Of a stretch of 33,414 nucleotides of DNA, positions 8,726-15,517 are shown piece after piece. The DNA is taken from the IMG/VR virus record IMGVR_UViG_3300022187_000117, positions 1 through 33,414 of that record. The stretch is one strand, 5' to 3'. This stretch comes from a virus. The notes beneath the pieces were generated by a model, which made no database searches, was not told the origin of the DNA, and was given only the letters and a program-made list of their open reading frames with translations. A program made the position numbers and the translations under genes. How positions within the stretch are numbered: position 1 is the first letter of the stretch; every line of letters begins with the position of its first letter.

Positions 8726-9162
8726 TATACAGTACCAGCTTGATGTTCATAAATTACTCTAACTATCATTGACACTCCTCCATATGGAAACAATGTACCA
8801 GCATCAGTTTCTATAGAAACAACTTCAGTATCTAAAGCATTTCCATTTCTTGTTATATCAGTTTCTAATGCTTCTTCAATAACTTCCATTAATTGGTTTC
8901 TTGCAGTGTCAATATTAGTTTCATTTGTCTTAACAAATCCTGATATTAAAAATTCTAGAGTATTAATTCTAGTTTTTGCTCCACTTCCTAATTCTTGGTC
9001 TTCTTTTATTTCTTCTTGTGTTTGAACTAGTACTGCTGGGAATTGTTGTTCAGATAATTCTTCTAAAGGAAACGGTTGTCTAGTTACCTTTTTAATTGTT
9101 ATAGCTGATATACCAGAAATAGTACTTGCTATATTACTTGCAATATTTTCTCTTGTACTCAT
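8725..9162 (-). CDS. Tail terminator / tail completion protein
   Basis: The 145-residue protein begins MSTRENIASNIASTISGISA and carries an EELSEQQFPAVLVQTQEEI segment, a LEFLISGFVKT strand, a helix NQLMEVIEEALETDI, and a C-terminal VSMIVRVIYEH. The order (helix, strand with conserved proline, beta hairpin, long helix, final strand) is that of the gpU / minor tail completion fold, which closes the head-proximal end of the tail tube. It overlaps the preceding HK97 gp10-like gene by 4 bases, which is the usual neighbour. The assignment is by pattern and position. Confidence 0.78.
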   Translation of the reverse strand: MSTRENIASNIASTISGISAITIKKVTRQPFPLEELSEQQFPAVLVQTQEEIKEDQELGSGAKTRINTLEFLISGFVKTNETNIDTARNQLMEVIEEALETDITRNGNALDTEVVSIETDAGTLFPYGGVSMIVRVIYEHQAGTV

Positions 9163-9620
9163 AATTTTAATCTTCTTATTTCTTTACTTACTAAATTTTC
9201 AAATTGTTTTTTTATAACATTTTCTACTTTTTTGTTAAATCCAAAAAATGGTCTTTCAGGAAGATTGCCTGATCCTGTTTGATGCCAATAAGCTCTCTTA
9301 CCCATTCCCATATCATTAAAATAAACTTGTGCTTTGTAGTTATTAACTACTCTTGATTTCATACTTTGTAACATTCTGTTACTATCTTGTAGATCAACAG
9401 TCGTCTTACCTTTAAGTGCTGAGTATTCAGGAGAGTATCCAACAAACCTACCAGCAGTATATTTTTCTCCTCTAGTAGTTTTTTCTTCTATAGTTCTTCT
9501 TAATTGTTCTCCAGCTTGTTCTAATCCTTTTCTAGTAACACGAGGAAATCTTTTTAGAAATCTGTTAAACTTTTTTTGAATCTTTTTTGTATTAGTAGAG
9601 AAGTGAACTGATAAAGCCAT
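9159..9620 (-). CDS. HK97 gp10-like head-tail completion protein
   Basis: The 153-residue basic protein begins MALSVHFSTNTKKIQKKFNR. It has an N-terminal helix with LEQAGEQLRRTIEEKT, a central GRFVGYSPEYSALKGKTTVD segment, and the typical YWHQTGSGNLPERPFFGF motif before a C-terminal helix. The HQTG....PERPFFG motif is characteristic of the HK97 gp10/tail completion family that sits at the head-tail joint. It lies between the connector and the tail terminator and is coupled to both by short overlaps (9620 and 9159-9162). Confidence 0.88.
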   Translation of the reverse strand: MALSVHFSTNTKKIQKKFNRFLKRFPRVTRKGLEQAGEQLRRTIEEKTTRGEKYTAGRFVGYSPEYSALKGKTTVDLQDSNRMLQSMKSRVVNNYKAQVYFNDMGMGKRAYWHQTGSGNLPERPFFGFNKKVENVIKKQFENLVSKEIRRLKL

Positions 9621-10105
9621 TATCTAATAAGTCTTCCTGAACCATGTAAATTTTCTCTTTCAGCAACACTAATAGTACCACTATCATCTGAATCGTACTC
9701 TACACCATCTTCAAGTATTTTTTGAAATTCAATATTGTATTGGCTATTATAAAATTCAATCATTCTTTCAAATCTATCTTTATCAGCTTCAGGTCTAAAT
9801 TTTGTTAATGCTGGAAAAAAGAATTTACCTAAAAATAAATAAACACCAGCTCTAGTAAATTGATCTAAATTAACTCTAGTGTTGTCTAACTCTACTGTAT
9901 TTAAAACTGTTATATCTGTAAAAACATTTGACTTATATGTTTGCCACCATTTTATTCTTAACTCTCTTAAAATATCATCTGTAGTTAAACCTAACCATGT
10001 AGTTACTTTTGCATCATTAGAAGCTATACCAAAATCAAAAGCATCTGGTTGGTATGTTTGTATATCTGAAACTGTAATAACATCTGAACCTGTAAAATTT
10101 GTCAT
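9620..10105 (-). CDS. Head-tail connector / adaptor protein
   Basis: The 161-residue protein begins MTNFTGSDVITVSDIQTYQP and is mainly helical, with LRELRIKWWQTYKSNV and a DRFERMIEFYNSQYNIEFQK helix. It is followed by an acidic loop and a C-terminal LHGSGRLIR. It lies just after the major capsid gene and before the gp10-like gene, where siphophages keep the adaptor that bridges portal and tail. A hairpin separates it from the capsid gene, so its expression may be lower than that of capsid. The family assignment is from position and helical pattern. Confidence 0.75.
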   Translation of the reverse strand: MTNFTGSDVITVSDIQTYQPDAFDFGIASNDAKVTTWLGLTTDDILRELRIKWWQTYKSNVFTDITVLNTVELDNTRVNLDQFTRAGVYLFLGKFFFPALTKFRPEADKDRFERMIEFYNSQYNIEFQKILEDGVEYDSDDSGTISVAERENLHGSGRLIR

Positions 10106-10129
10106 AATAATATTCCTATAATTGATTGA

Positions 10130-10147
10130 TGGGGGATTGCTCCCCCA
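10130..10147 (-). terminator. GC-rich hairpin downstream of the major capsid gene (attenuator or terminator)
   Basis: A perfect 6-bp stem (TGGGGG / CCCCCA) with loop AGCAAT on the transcribed strand stands out in an AT-rich sequence, 17 bases after the capsid stop. No strong U-run follows, so partial termination or 3'-end stabilisation of capsid mRNA is more likely than full termination. The loop is complementary to that of the hairpin at 28973-28992. Confidence 0.65.
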
Positions 10148-10163
10148 CCAAAAGTTGCATTAA

Positions 10164-11015
10164 TTAGAATGCCGCGTCCACTGTTACTTGACAGCCAAAG
10201 TCGTCTTTAACAACGCCTGTACCGTAAGTTACAGAACCTACGATTTCAGTTGCTCTTAAAGATGCATCTCTTTGAGTCTCGATTTTGAAATCAGATTTCA
10301 TCGCAAGACCTAAAGATTGAGGATGGAATACACCTCCAACTCCGTCATCATTACCATCAGTTGCAATATTTGCATTTTCAAAAAGATCGATACCGAATAC
10401 TGTTCCAGCATAACCACTTCTTAAAATTTGCTCTTGAGATTGACCTAATGCGTTTGCACCAGTTGAGTAACCAGCCGCTGTTAGAGTTTTCTTCAAGTTA
10501 AACATTGCTTTAGGAGCAAACACACCATAGTAAGGTCTAGGGATGTTCAATGATCTTAAAGTTGCTTCAGCTTGTAATAACAGATCAGCAGTTAATTCAG
10601 TTCCAGCCGCACCAAGATCGTTTCCTGACGCAAAAGAACCAAATAGAGCTGATAAATCTGCATCTACTTTTTTAGCAATCGCTTCACCGAAAAGTTTTCC
10701 GATGTCAGCCGCCACATCTCTTGACGCAGTATCTCTACCTAGGTCAGTTAATGTAGTCATAACTCCAACTTCAGAAGCAGTTATAGTTGCTTCAGTTGGG
10801 TTAATTGCTGTGTTTGATAAATCAGTTGCTTCAGCTACTGCCGCCGCACTGATAGTTGGATATACAGGAACTGCAATTTGTTTGCCTTGTCCTGTGATAT
10901 TGTAAGTCGTAACCAAAGGTCTCATAACAGAAGTTTCTTGGAAGTTAAAAATAGCTTCTTGGATAATTTCTGTGTACAGTTCCGATAGCGTTGACGATGT
11001 TGTTTCGTTTGCCAT
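10164..11015 (-). CDS. Major capsid protein
   Basis: This 283-residue protein begins MANETTSSTLSELYTEIIQE and has the layout of HK97-fold capsid proteins of this type. An N-terminal helical segment includes AIFNFQETSVMRPLV and is followed by AVPVYPTISAAAVAEATDLS, a spine-like helix region FGEAIAKKVDADLSALFGSF, a P-domain LNIPRPYYGVFAPKAMFNLK, and a C-terminal beta segment ending GCQVTVDAAF. Its G+C content looks higher than its neighbours, consistent with strong expression of an abundant protein. It follows the scaffold-like gene by 11 bases with a GGTAATAAA site, and a hairpin follows its stop. Confidence 0.9.
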   Translation of the reverse strand: MANETTSSTLSELYTEIIQEAIFNFQETSVMRPLVTTYNITGQGKQIAVPVYPTISAAAVAEATDLSNTAINPTEATITASEVGVMTTLTDLGRDTASRDVAADIGKLFGEAIAKKVDADLSALFGSFASGNDLGAAGTELTADLLLQAEATLRSLNIPRPYYGVFAPKAMFNLKKTLTAAGYSTGANALGQSQEQILRSGYAGTVFGIDLFENANIATDGNDDGVGGVFHPQSLGLAMKSDFKIETQRDASLRATEIVGSVTYGTGVVKDDFGCQVTVDAAF

Positions 11016-11026
11016 TTTATTACCTA

Positions 11027-11731
11027 TTAATTATTAATTGTTAATTTAGGATTTAATTTGAAACCACCTTTAGACTTACGCATTTCTTTGTAAATCTTAT
11101 AATCAGATGGATTGTTTAAATCCAATTCGCCTATTGATTTCGGTTTAAGGCTATTACCACCGATACTACTCTGGCTTCCTGATCCAGACAAAGACCCTTG
11201 ACGGAAATGTGGGTTAGTATCTAAAAACTCCTTTACTCTATCTTCTACAGTTAAAGGTTGTCCTTTTTCGTTATATCTGATGTTTCGGTTATTATCAAGT
11301 ACTTCAACTCTCCCATCGTCAGATAATTGTAATTCAGATTTTAACAAAGATACTATTTGTTCAGGAACAACAGCTTTATTTGAAGATGCTACAGCAAGTA
11401 TCTGTTTATCAATCTTCTCAGCTACCATTTCATTTTTAATTCTTTGGATTTCTTGTTCCTTTTCAGATAATCGTTCTTGCATTATCTTTTCAAGTTCTTG
11501 TTTTGTTTTAGCTTCTTTTAATTGTTCTTGTTTAACAAGTTCAGCTTTTTGGTTTTCTTCTTCTTGTATTTTCTTTTCGTACTTTCTTCTTTCAGCCATA
11601 ATTCTATTTTCAATCATGCTGTTAACTTGATCTTGAGTGAAAGTTTTTGTTTGTGGTTGTTCAGAAACTTCATTTGTATTAGTTTCTGTATTTTCAGTTG
11701 TAGGTTCTACTACTTTTGTTTCTTCTGACAT
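11027..11731 (-). CDS. Capsid scaffold-like protein
   Basis: The 234-residue protein begins MSEETKVVEPTTENTETNTN. It has an acidic, low-complexity start, then a long charged coiled coil (residues ~35-105, rich in E, K and Q, for example ELEKIMQERLSEKEQEIQRI), and a basic C-terminal part with DTNPHFRQGSLSGSGSQSS and SKGGFKLNPKLTINN. Charged helical proteins with a basic C-terminal helix directly upstream of the capsid gene are usually scaffolding proteins that shape the procapsid and bind capsid subunits. No separate protease is recognised, so scaffold removal may be by exit rather than cleavage. A strong AGGAGTAAT site precedes the ATG. Confidence 0.85.
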   Translation of the reverse strand: MSEETKVVEPTTENTETNTNEVSEQPQTKTFTQDQVNSMIENRIMAERRKYEKKIQEEENQKAELVKQEQLKEAKTKQELEKIMQERLSEKEQEIQRIKNEMVAEKIDKQILAVASSNKAVVPEQIVSLLKSELQLSDDGRVEVLDNNRNIRYNEKGQPLTVEDRVKEFLDTNPHFRQGSLSGSGSQSSIGGNSLKPKSIGELDLNNPSDYKIYKEMRKSKGGFKLNPKLTINN

Positions 11732-11739
11732 ATTACTCC

Positions 11740-12759
11740 TTATTCAGTTATTATTGTTCCGCTTTCGTCATACCAATCTGGGTTAACGAAGCTCCATTGA
11801 TGACGACAATTATATCCACCACGAACTAATAATGGATCTCCTGACTTCTTGCCTTTCCAAGACTTAGATGCCCAAAGTTGTTTGACTTCATCAATCGTAA
11901 ATAGTCCTCCATTTCGTATATCATATTCCCCACTTCTTACAAGCCTACAATGATCTCTAGTTGTAGGAATAATATTACCAAAATACTTACACATTGTTAA
12001 TCCAGCTTCTACTGACTTATGTAAATTTAGAGTTGCGTCAAATTCTCTAAGTCCATCATTTAAGATTTGGCCAGCATATCGTTTCATGTTTTCGCCTGAC
12101 CTTGTTGTTGCATACTTAGATTGTAATGTTTGAATATTTTTATTTAATTTTGACCTAACTGTAACTCTTTCTGGTCCTGTAAGTCTTCTAACTCTAACTT
12201 CATCTTTTTTTATTTGGTTAATAAGTTTTTGTACTTCTGTATCATTAGCAGTTGCATAGATTCCATTTATTGTTTGTCTTAGTTCTGTTTGTAGTTCAGT
12301 AAAGTTAGTTCCAACTAATGTACTTTGATATATTTTATCTGAAATTGTTCTTGTAAATGTATTTGCAACATCTTTGAATTGAGTAAATGATTGTCTTTTT
12401 AGATTTGTTATAACAGATAAGTCAGAATCGGTTAGTTGTTGAAACTCAACAGGAATCCTACCAATAGTCTTAAATGCTCTTTCAATTCTTTTTGCTTGTT
12501 TAGAATAACCCTCTCGAACAACTTTATCTGACCAAGCTAAATATTCTCTTTCTAAAATTTCTCTAATTATAGGTCTTGATGCTACTGCTGACTTTAATTC
12601 AAACAACTTACCCTCTTTCAAAGGAAGTGTTCCAACATAAGCCATTACTTCTTTTTCTATTTTATCTAATGCTCTAATCAAATCTTCATAGTATCTAGCT
12701 TCAGCTAACTCAATTTGAGAGATTCTATAATTTGTCATTTGTTCAACAATATCGGACAT
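11740..12759 (-). CDS. Head morphogenesis protein (SPP1 gp7 / Mu gpF-like minor head protein)
   Basis: The 339-residue, mostly helical protein begins MSDIVEQMTNYRISQIELAE. The C-terminal part carries the family signature TTRDHCRLVRSGEYDIRNGG, a segment ending LWASKSWKGK, and GGYNCRHQW, with paired cysteine/histidine residues that likely bind metal. Such proteins are found in small numbers inside the head and help procapsid assembly and DNA entry. Normally it directly follows the portal gene. Here a plus-strand island of five genes separates the two, so it may need its own promoter in 12760-12934. No good ribosome binding site precedes the ATG. Confidence 0.86.
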   Translation of the reverse strand: MSDIVEQMTNYRISQIELAEARYYEDLIRALDKIEKEVMAYVGTLPLKEGKLFELKSAVASRPIIREILEREYLAWSDKVVREGYSKQAKRIERAFKTIGRIPVEFQQLTDSDLSVITNLKRQSFTQFKDVANTFTRTISDKIYQSTLVGTNFTELQTELRQTINGIYATANDTEVQKLINQIKKDEVRVRRLTGPERVTVRSKLNKNIQTLQSKYATTRSGENMKRYAGQILNDGLREFDATLNLHKSVEAGLTMCKYFGNIIPTTRDHCRLVRSGEYDIRNGGLFTIDEVKQLWASKSWKGKKSGDPLLVRGGYNCRHQWSFVNPDWYDESGTIITE

Positions 12760-12768
12760 GAAAGTTAA

Positions 12769-12798
12769 ATATCATTAAAAGACTAAAAAACCAAGCAA
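12769..12798 (-). promoter_or_regulatory. Possible leftward promoter for the head genes
   Basis: On the minus strand TTGCTT (12798-12793) is followed after 18 bases by TGATAT (12774-12769), 10 bases before the ATG of the head morphogenesis gene. Match to consensus is moderate. The reason to look here is that the plus-strand island separates this gene from the portal operon. Confidence 0.3.
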
Positions 12799-12825
12799 CA
12801 GATAAAATTAATTTTTTTTTGATTG

Positions 12826-12836
12826 GTAACAGTTAC
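12826..12836. promoter_or_regulatory. 11-bp palindrome, candidate operator in the divergent region
   Basis: GTAAC-A-GTTAC is a perfect odd-symmetry dyad in the 175-base non-coding gap between the head morphogenesis gene (leftward) and the plus-strand island (rightward). Its size and symmetry suit a helix-turn-helix dimer. The Cro/C1-type regulator near 26.4 kb is a candidate binder; this is inference. Confidence 0.35.
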
Positions 12837-12898
12837 TCATTTTTTACAAATTGGACAAAATCGTTTAGAACTTACAGGATGTGTAAAACCGAATGTTG

Positions 12899-12904
12899 TA
12901 TAAT
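12899..12904 (+). promoter_or_regulatory. Probable -10 box of the plus-strand island promoter
   Basis: A perfect TATAAT lies 31 bases upstream of the first island ATG at 12935. No good TTGACA is found 16-18 bases upstream, so the -35 element is weak or an activator may be needed. A GGAGAG ribosome binding site (12923-12928) follows. Confidence 0.5.
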
Positions 12905-12934
12905 GGAGAATGAAAAAAAAACGGAGAGTAAAAT

Positions 12935-13114
12935 ATGATCATGTCAAAAAAGTATTGGGATGAACTTTTAGAGAAGTCTAAGAATGAAAAGTTAGAACCT
13001 TTAGAAGTTGTACCAATAGAACAACAAGAACAAGAAGGCAAAATTCTAGATGAAGAATCTAGATGGATGTTAGCTAAACAAAAAATACTAAACGGAGGGA
13101 AAACAAATGAGTAA
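12935..13114 (+). CDS. Plus-strand island protein 1, unknown function
   Basis: A 59-codon frame with start ATG at 12935 (a second in-frame ATG lies at 12941) follows a GGAGAG site. It begins MIMSKKYWDELLEKSKNEKL, has a glutamine/glutamate-rich middle and ends with SRWMLAKQKILNGG. It is hydrophilic and helical with no membrane segment. It overlaps the next island gene by 8 bases, and its own 3' end contains that gene's GGAGGG site. I do not recognise it. Being first in a divergent small-gene operon, it may be an early host-takeover or regulatory protein, which is inference. Confidence 0.65.
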   Translation: MIMSKKYWDELLEKSKNEKLEPLEVVPIEQQEQEGKILDEESRWMLAKQKILNGGKTNE

Positions 13115-13337
13115 AGATCACTTAACAAAATGGTTAAAAGAAAACAAAGAGAGTGTCATAGCACAGATGGTTGAAAAAGATCCTAACGAAAGATTAATGA
13201 TGGCTCTATCAAATGGAATGGAGTTAGAAAAATCTAAATACGATGATTGGGATGATAACAAACATTACATTCATGTTGAGATAAGTTTTAAAAATAACAA
13301 TGCTCATCTGTATTTTGTTAGAAAAGAGAAGAAATAA
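13107..13337 (+). CDS. Plus-strand island protein 2, unknown function
   Basis: The 76-residue protein begins MSKDHLTKWLKENKESVIAQ and has an N-terminal helix, a central acidic DDWDDNKHYIHVEISF segment and a basic C-terminal end. It reads like a helix followed by a small beta hairpin. The GGAGGG site 5 bases before its ATG is the best in the island. No family is recognised. Small, charged, soluble proteins in such islands are often inhibitors of host functions, but nothing here shows a target. Confidence 0.7.
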   Translation: MSKDHLTKWLKENKESVIAQMVEKDPNERLMMALSNGMELEKSKYDDWDDNKHYIHVEISFKNNNAHLYFVRKEKK

Positions 13338-13426
13338 CCACTAACTATGCTCTGTATTAATTGTTGATCCTATAAATGGAATATACGAGGGTAGGATATA
13401 TGAAAAAAACAACAATAGGAGATAAA

Positions 13427-13606
13427 ATGAAAACAGGAACATTAGTAAGACCTAACAATCCAGATAATTTACAAGAATTAAGGGATGGAGAGTTAGCTGA
13501 AGTTATAGATACAAATAATGAAGATGCAGTTTTAATTAGATTTAACGATGGACACGAAGAATGGAAATTGTTAGAAAATGTTAAATTAATAGAGGAGAGA
13601 TCATAA
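13427..13606 (+). CDS. Plus-strand island protein 3, small beta-barrel-like protein
   Basis: The frame is open from an ATG at 13376, but the best start is the ATG at 13427, which has AGGAG five bases upstream; ATG 13400 is another option. From 13427 it is 59 residues: MKTGTLVRPNNPDNLQELRD, then GELAEVIDTNNEDAVLIRFN, then DGHEEWKLLENVKLIEE. The alternation of short strands with glycine/asparagine turns suggests a small SH3- or KOW-like barrel, a guess from pattern. It overlaps the next gene by one base (TAATG). Confidence 0.65.
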   Translation: MKTGTLVRPNNPDNLQELRDGELAEVIDTNNEDAVLIRFNDGHEEWKLLENVKLIEERS

Positions 13607-13851
13607 TGTACTACAACATATACACTAAGAAAGAGTTCTCAGGTAAGAATCTTGAGAAGTTACAATCTACAAATCTACAAGGTGGATTTTGTACTTTTAA
13701 CCAAGCTAGAAAAATGGGTGGTAAAGTAATCAAAGGAAGTAAAGCAGTTACTAAACTTTCTAGAATGGTTATGGATGGAAAGGAAACTGAGTTTAGAAGT
13801 TATCCTGTATTCCATGTTTCTCAAATTGAATTTAAACAGGAGGACAAATAA
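13606..13851 (+). CDS. ArdC N-terminal-domain-like protein (possible anti-restriction protein)
   Basis: The 81-residue protein resembles the N-terminal ssDNA-binding domain of ArdC/DUF1738 anti-restriction proteins. An FSGKN turn lies at residues 11-15, the hallmark FCTFNQARKMGGKVIKGSKA at residues 28-47 (family pattern W.TF.QA...GG.V.KGEK), and YPVFHVSQIE at 67-76 (family pattern Y.VFN..Q.E). The usual tryptophan is F or C here. Full ArdC is near 300 residues with a C-terminal metallopeptidase-like domain, which is missing here, so this is a stand-alone small form. Known ArdC proteins protect incoming DNA from type I/II restriction. Similarity is judged by eye and the function is inference. 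A GAGGAGAG site precedes the ATG. Confidence 0.6.
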   Translation: MYYNIYTKKEFSGKNLEKLQSTNLQGGFCTFNQARKMGGKVIKGSKAVTKLSRMVMDGKETEFRSYPVFHVSQIEFKQEDK

Positions 13852-14090
13852 TGTTTATTCCAATTCAATCTGTAGGCTCTTTAAATGTTCATTTAATTAA
13901 CACTAATCACATTATAGATATAATTTTATCTATGAGAGGAGATGAAAAACAAGTTGCTATAATTAAAATGAATAATGGTACTTCATATACTACTTGTAAA
14001 GTTGAATTGTTAAAAAAATTACAAACAACTCAGCAAGTTAAAGCATTAGAAGATGAAATAGAGGAGTTTAGAAAAAATAGAAAAATATAA
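13851..14090 (+). CDS. Plus-strand island protein 5, unknown function
   Basis: The 79-residue protein begins MFIPIQSVGSLNVHLINTNH. It has a beta-rich first part (IIDIILSMRGDEKQVAIIKM, then NNGTSYTTCK) followed by a charged helix to the end. The strand-turn-strand NGTSYTT pattern recalls small FlbD-like beta domains, but that is weak. It overlaps the fourth island gene by TAATG, has an AGGAGG site, and ends 13 bases before the convergent portal gene's stop, with no hairpin between them. Confidence 0.65.
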   Translation: MFIPIQSVGSLNVHLINTNHIIDIILSMRGDEKQVAIIKMNNGTSYTTCKVELLKKLQTTQQVKALEDEIEEFRKNRKI

Positions 14091-14103
14091 TTTAATTTAG
14101 GGG

Positions 14104-15516
14104 TTACTGTATAGGTTCTGCAGTAACCTCTTCCTCTTGTTCTACTTCATCCTGAGTAAATTCTCCAACTTCAGCTTTAGCTTCAATCTCATCAAAGATA
14201 GTTCCTAACTTCTCATCATCATCTACTATTGATCTTGCTATCTCTTTATCAATTTCTTTATTTAGAGTTGGAGATCCTACATTGATTGCTTTTGCTTGTT
14301 GATAGAACATAAGATCAGAAGCGTAGTCTCTAATGTTGAACGAATCAGGATAAGATATTTCGCCATCAAATTCTTTACCTTGGAACTCAGCAAACATTTT
14401 AAATATTTGTTCTTCTGCTAATTGTAAGTGATCTGCTTTTTCAGATAGTCTAGCATTCAATAATTCAAATTCTGTTTGCAAAGCTATTCCTGATGCGATT
14501 TGTTGTTTAGTAGTTCTTACTGCTCCAACATGACTAATTCTATTGATTGCATCTACTTTAGTTGAAATCGAATCCATGATAGCTTGTAAGTTCTGACCAC
14601 TAGGTTGTAACAGATAAGGTTTTAAGTTTGGTTCCATTTCTTCAGGAATCTCTATTATAGCACCAGCTCCAGCTGAAGCATTAACTCCAGGAGTCTTAAC
14701 TAGTGAGGGGTGGTTAGTTAATCTAACAAGTTGTTCAATTTCAGAATATTCATTGTAAATAGATTTTTGTAGATCAGCAATATCAGTAAGATCGCTCATG
14801 CCAATTCCTCTTTTGTGAGATTTAGAATTGAATAAAATAACTGCTGGTATTTTGCCCAAGCGATTAGGTACAGTATCTATTGTTTGAGGGTCATCATATT
14901 CACTTTTCACATACACAGTTTCAATTCTATCTGTGTACCATAACCTAAAGTAAGTTCCGCCCTCACTATCAACTTCTTCTCGAATTTTCATGTAATCTAA
15001 AACATATCTTCCATTAACTTGTCTTTGGTAATTCCAATCAAAAACATTCTCAGGAGTAATTATTGATACATAAGGTCTAACTTCTGCATCAAGTTCTTGT
15101 GCCATAGTTTGAGTTGTAAAGTTTGGCTTATCTAACATCAAAAAACAATGACCATAAATAGATGCATAGTTTTGTGCTTGTGCAATAACTGTATTGAAAG
15201 AGTTACCATCTAAGTCAGCATCTTTTAAGAATAATTCTAACATAGGGTCATTAGCTAAGTTACCAAAGTCTCTACTTGGTTTAACTCTAAACAAAAAAGA
15301 TGAATAAATTTGAACTATATTTTTGCAATGATTATCTAATGCAGTATTGCTTAGTCTTTTTGCATATTCGTTATCAAGTTCTAAATTATATCTATGAAGA
15401 TATTGACCAGCAGTATAATCAAATCCACCATTGTATGATCTGATATAGAACTCCCATTTATTTACTGATTCTTCATAGTCTTTATGAACTGATATAATTT
15501 TGTCTGAGTTTGCCAT
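14104..15516 (-). CDS. Portal protein
   Basis: The 470-residue protein begins MANSDKIISVHKDYEESVNK and lies directly downstream of large terminase. Segments such as YNGGFDYTAGQYLHRYNLEL, VRPYVSIITPENVFDWNYQR and SDLTDIADLQKSIYNEYSEI are typical of DUF4055-like portal proteins. The C-terminus is strongly acidic. The portal forms the dodecameric DNA channel at one capsid vertex and docks terminase. One base separates its ATG from the terminase stop region. Downstream, readthrough would run antisense through the plus-strand island, so transcription of the two may interfere. Confidence 0.88.
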   Translation of the reverse strand: MANSDKIISVHKDYEESVNKWEFYIRSYNGGFDYTAGQYLHRYNLELDNEYAKRLSNTALDNHCKNIVQIYSSFLFRVKPSRDFGNLANDPMLELFLKDADLDGNSFNTVIAQAQNYASIYGHCFLMLDKPNFTTQTMAQELDAEVRPYVSIITPENVFDWNYQRQVNGRYVLDYMKIREEVDSEGGTYFRLWYTDRIETVYVKSEYDDPQTIDTVPNRLGKIPAVILFNSKSHKRGIGMSDLTDIADLQKSIYNEYSEIEQLVRLTNHPSLVKTPGVNASAGAGAIIEIPEEMEPNLKPYLLQPSGQNLQAIMDSISTKVDAINRISHVGAVRTTKQQIASGIALQTEFELLNARLSEKADHLQLAEEQIFKMFAEFQGKEFDGEISYPDSFNIRDYASDLMFYQQAKAINVGSPTLNKEIDKEIARSIVDDDEKLGTIFDEIEAKAEVGEFTQDEVEQEEEVTAEPIQ

Positions 15517-15517
15517 A

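Noticed and set aside
10543-10905. Plus-strand open frame of 120 codons opposite the capsid gene
   Set aside because: It is a shadow of the major capsid gene, with no ribosome binding site or family resemblance.
12865-13128. Minus-strand open frame of 87 codons
   Set aside because: It lies opposite the first plus-strand island gene and its promoter, is rich in S, F and P as expected for an antisense shadow, and has no start signal.
14091-14103. Bidirectional terminator between the plus-strand island and the portal gene
   Set aside because: The 13 bases are A/T-rich and form no hairpin, so nothing supports a terminator here.
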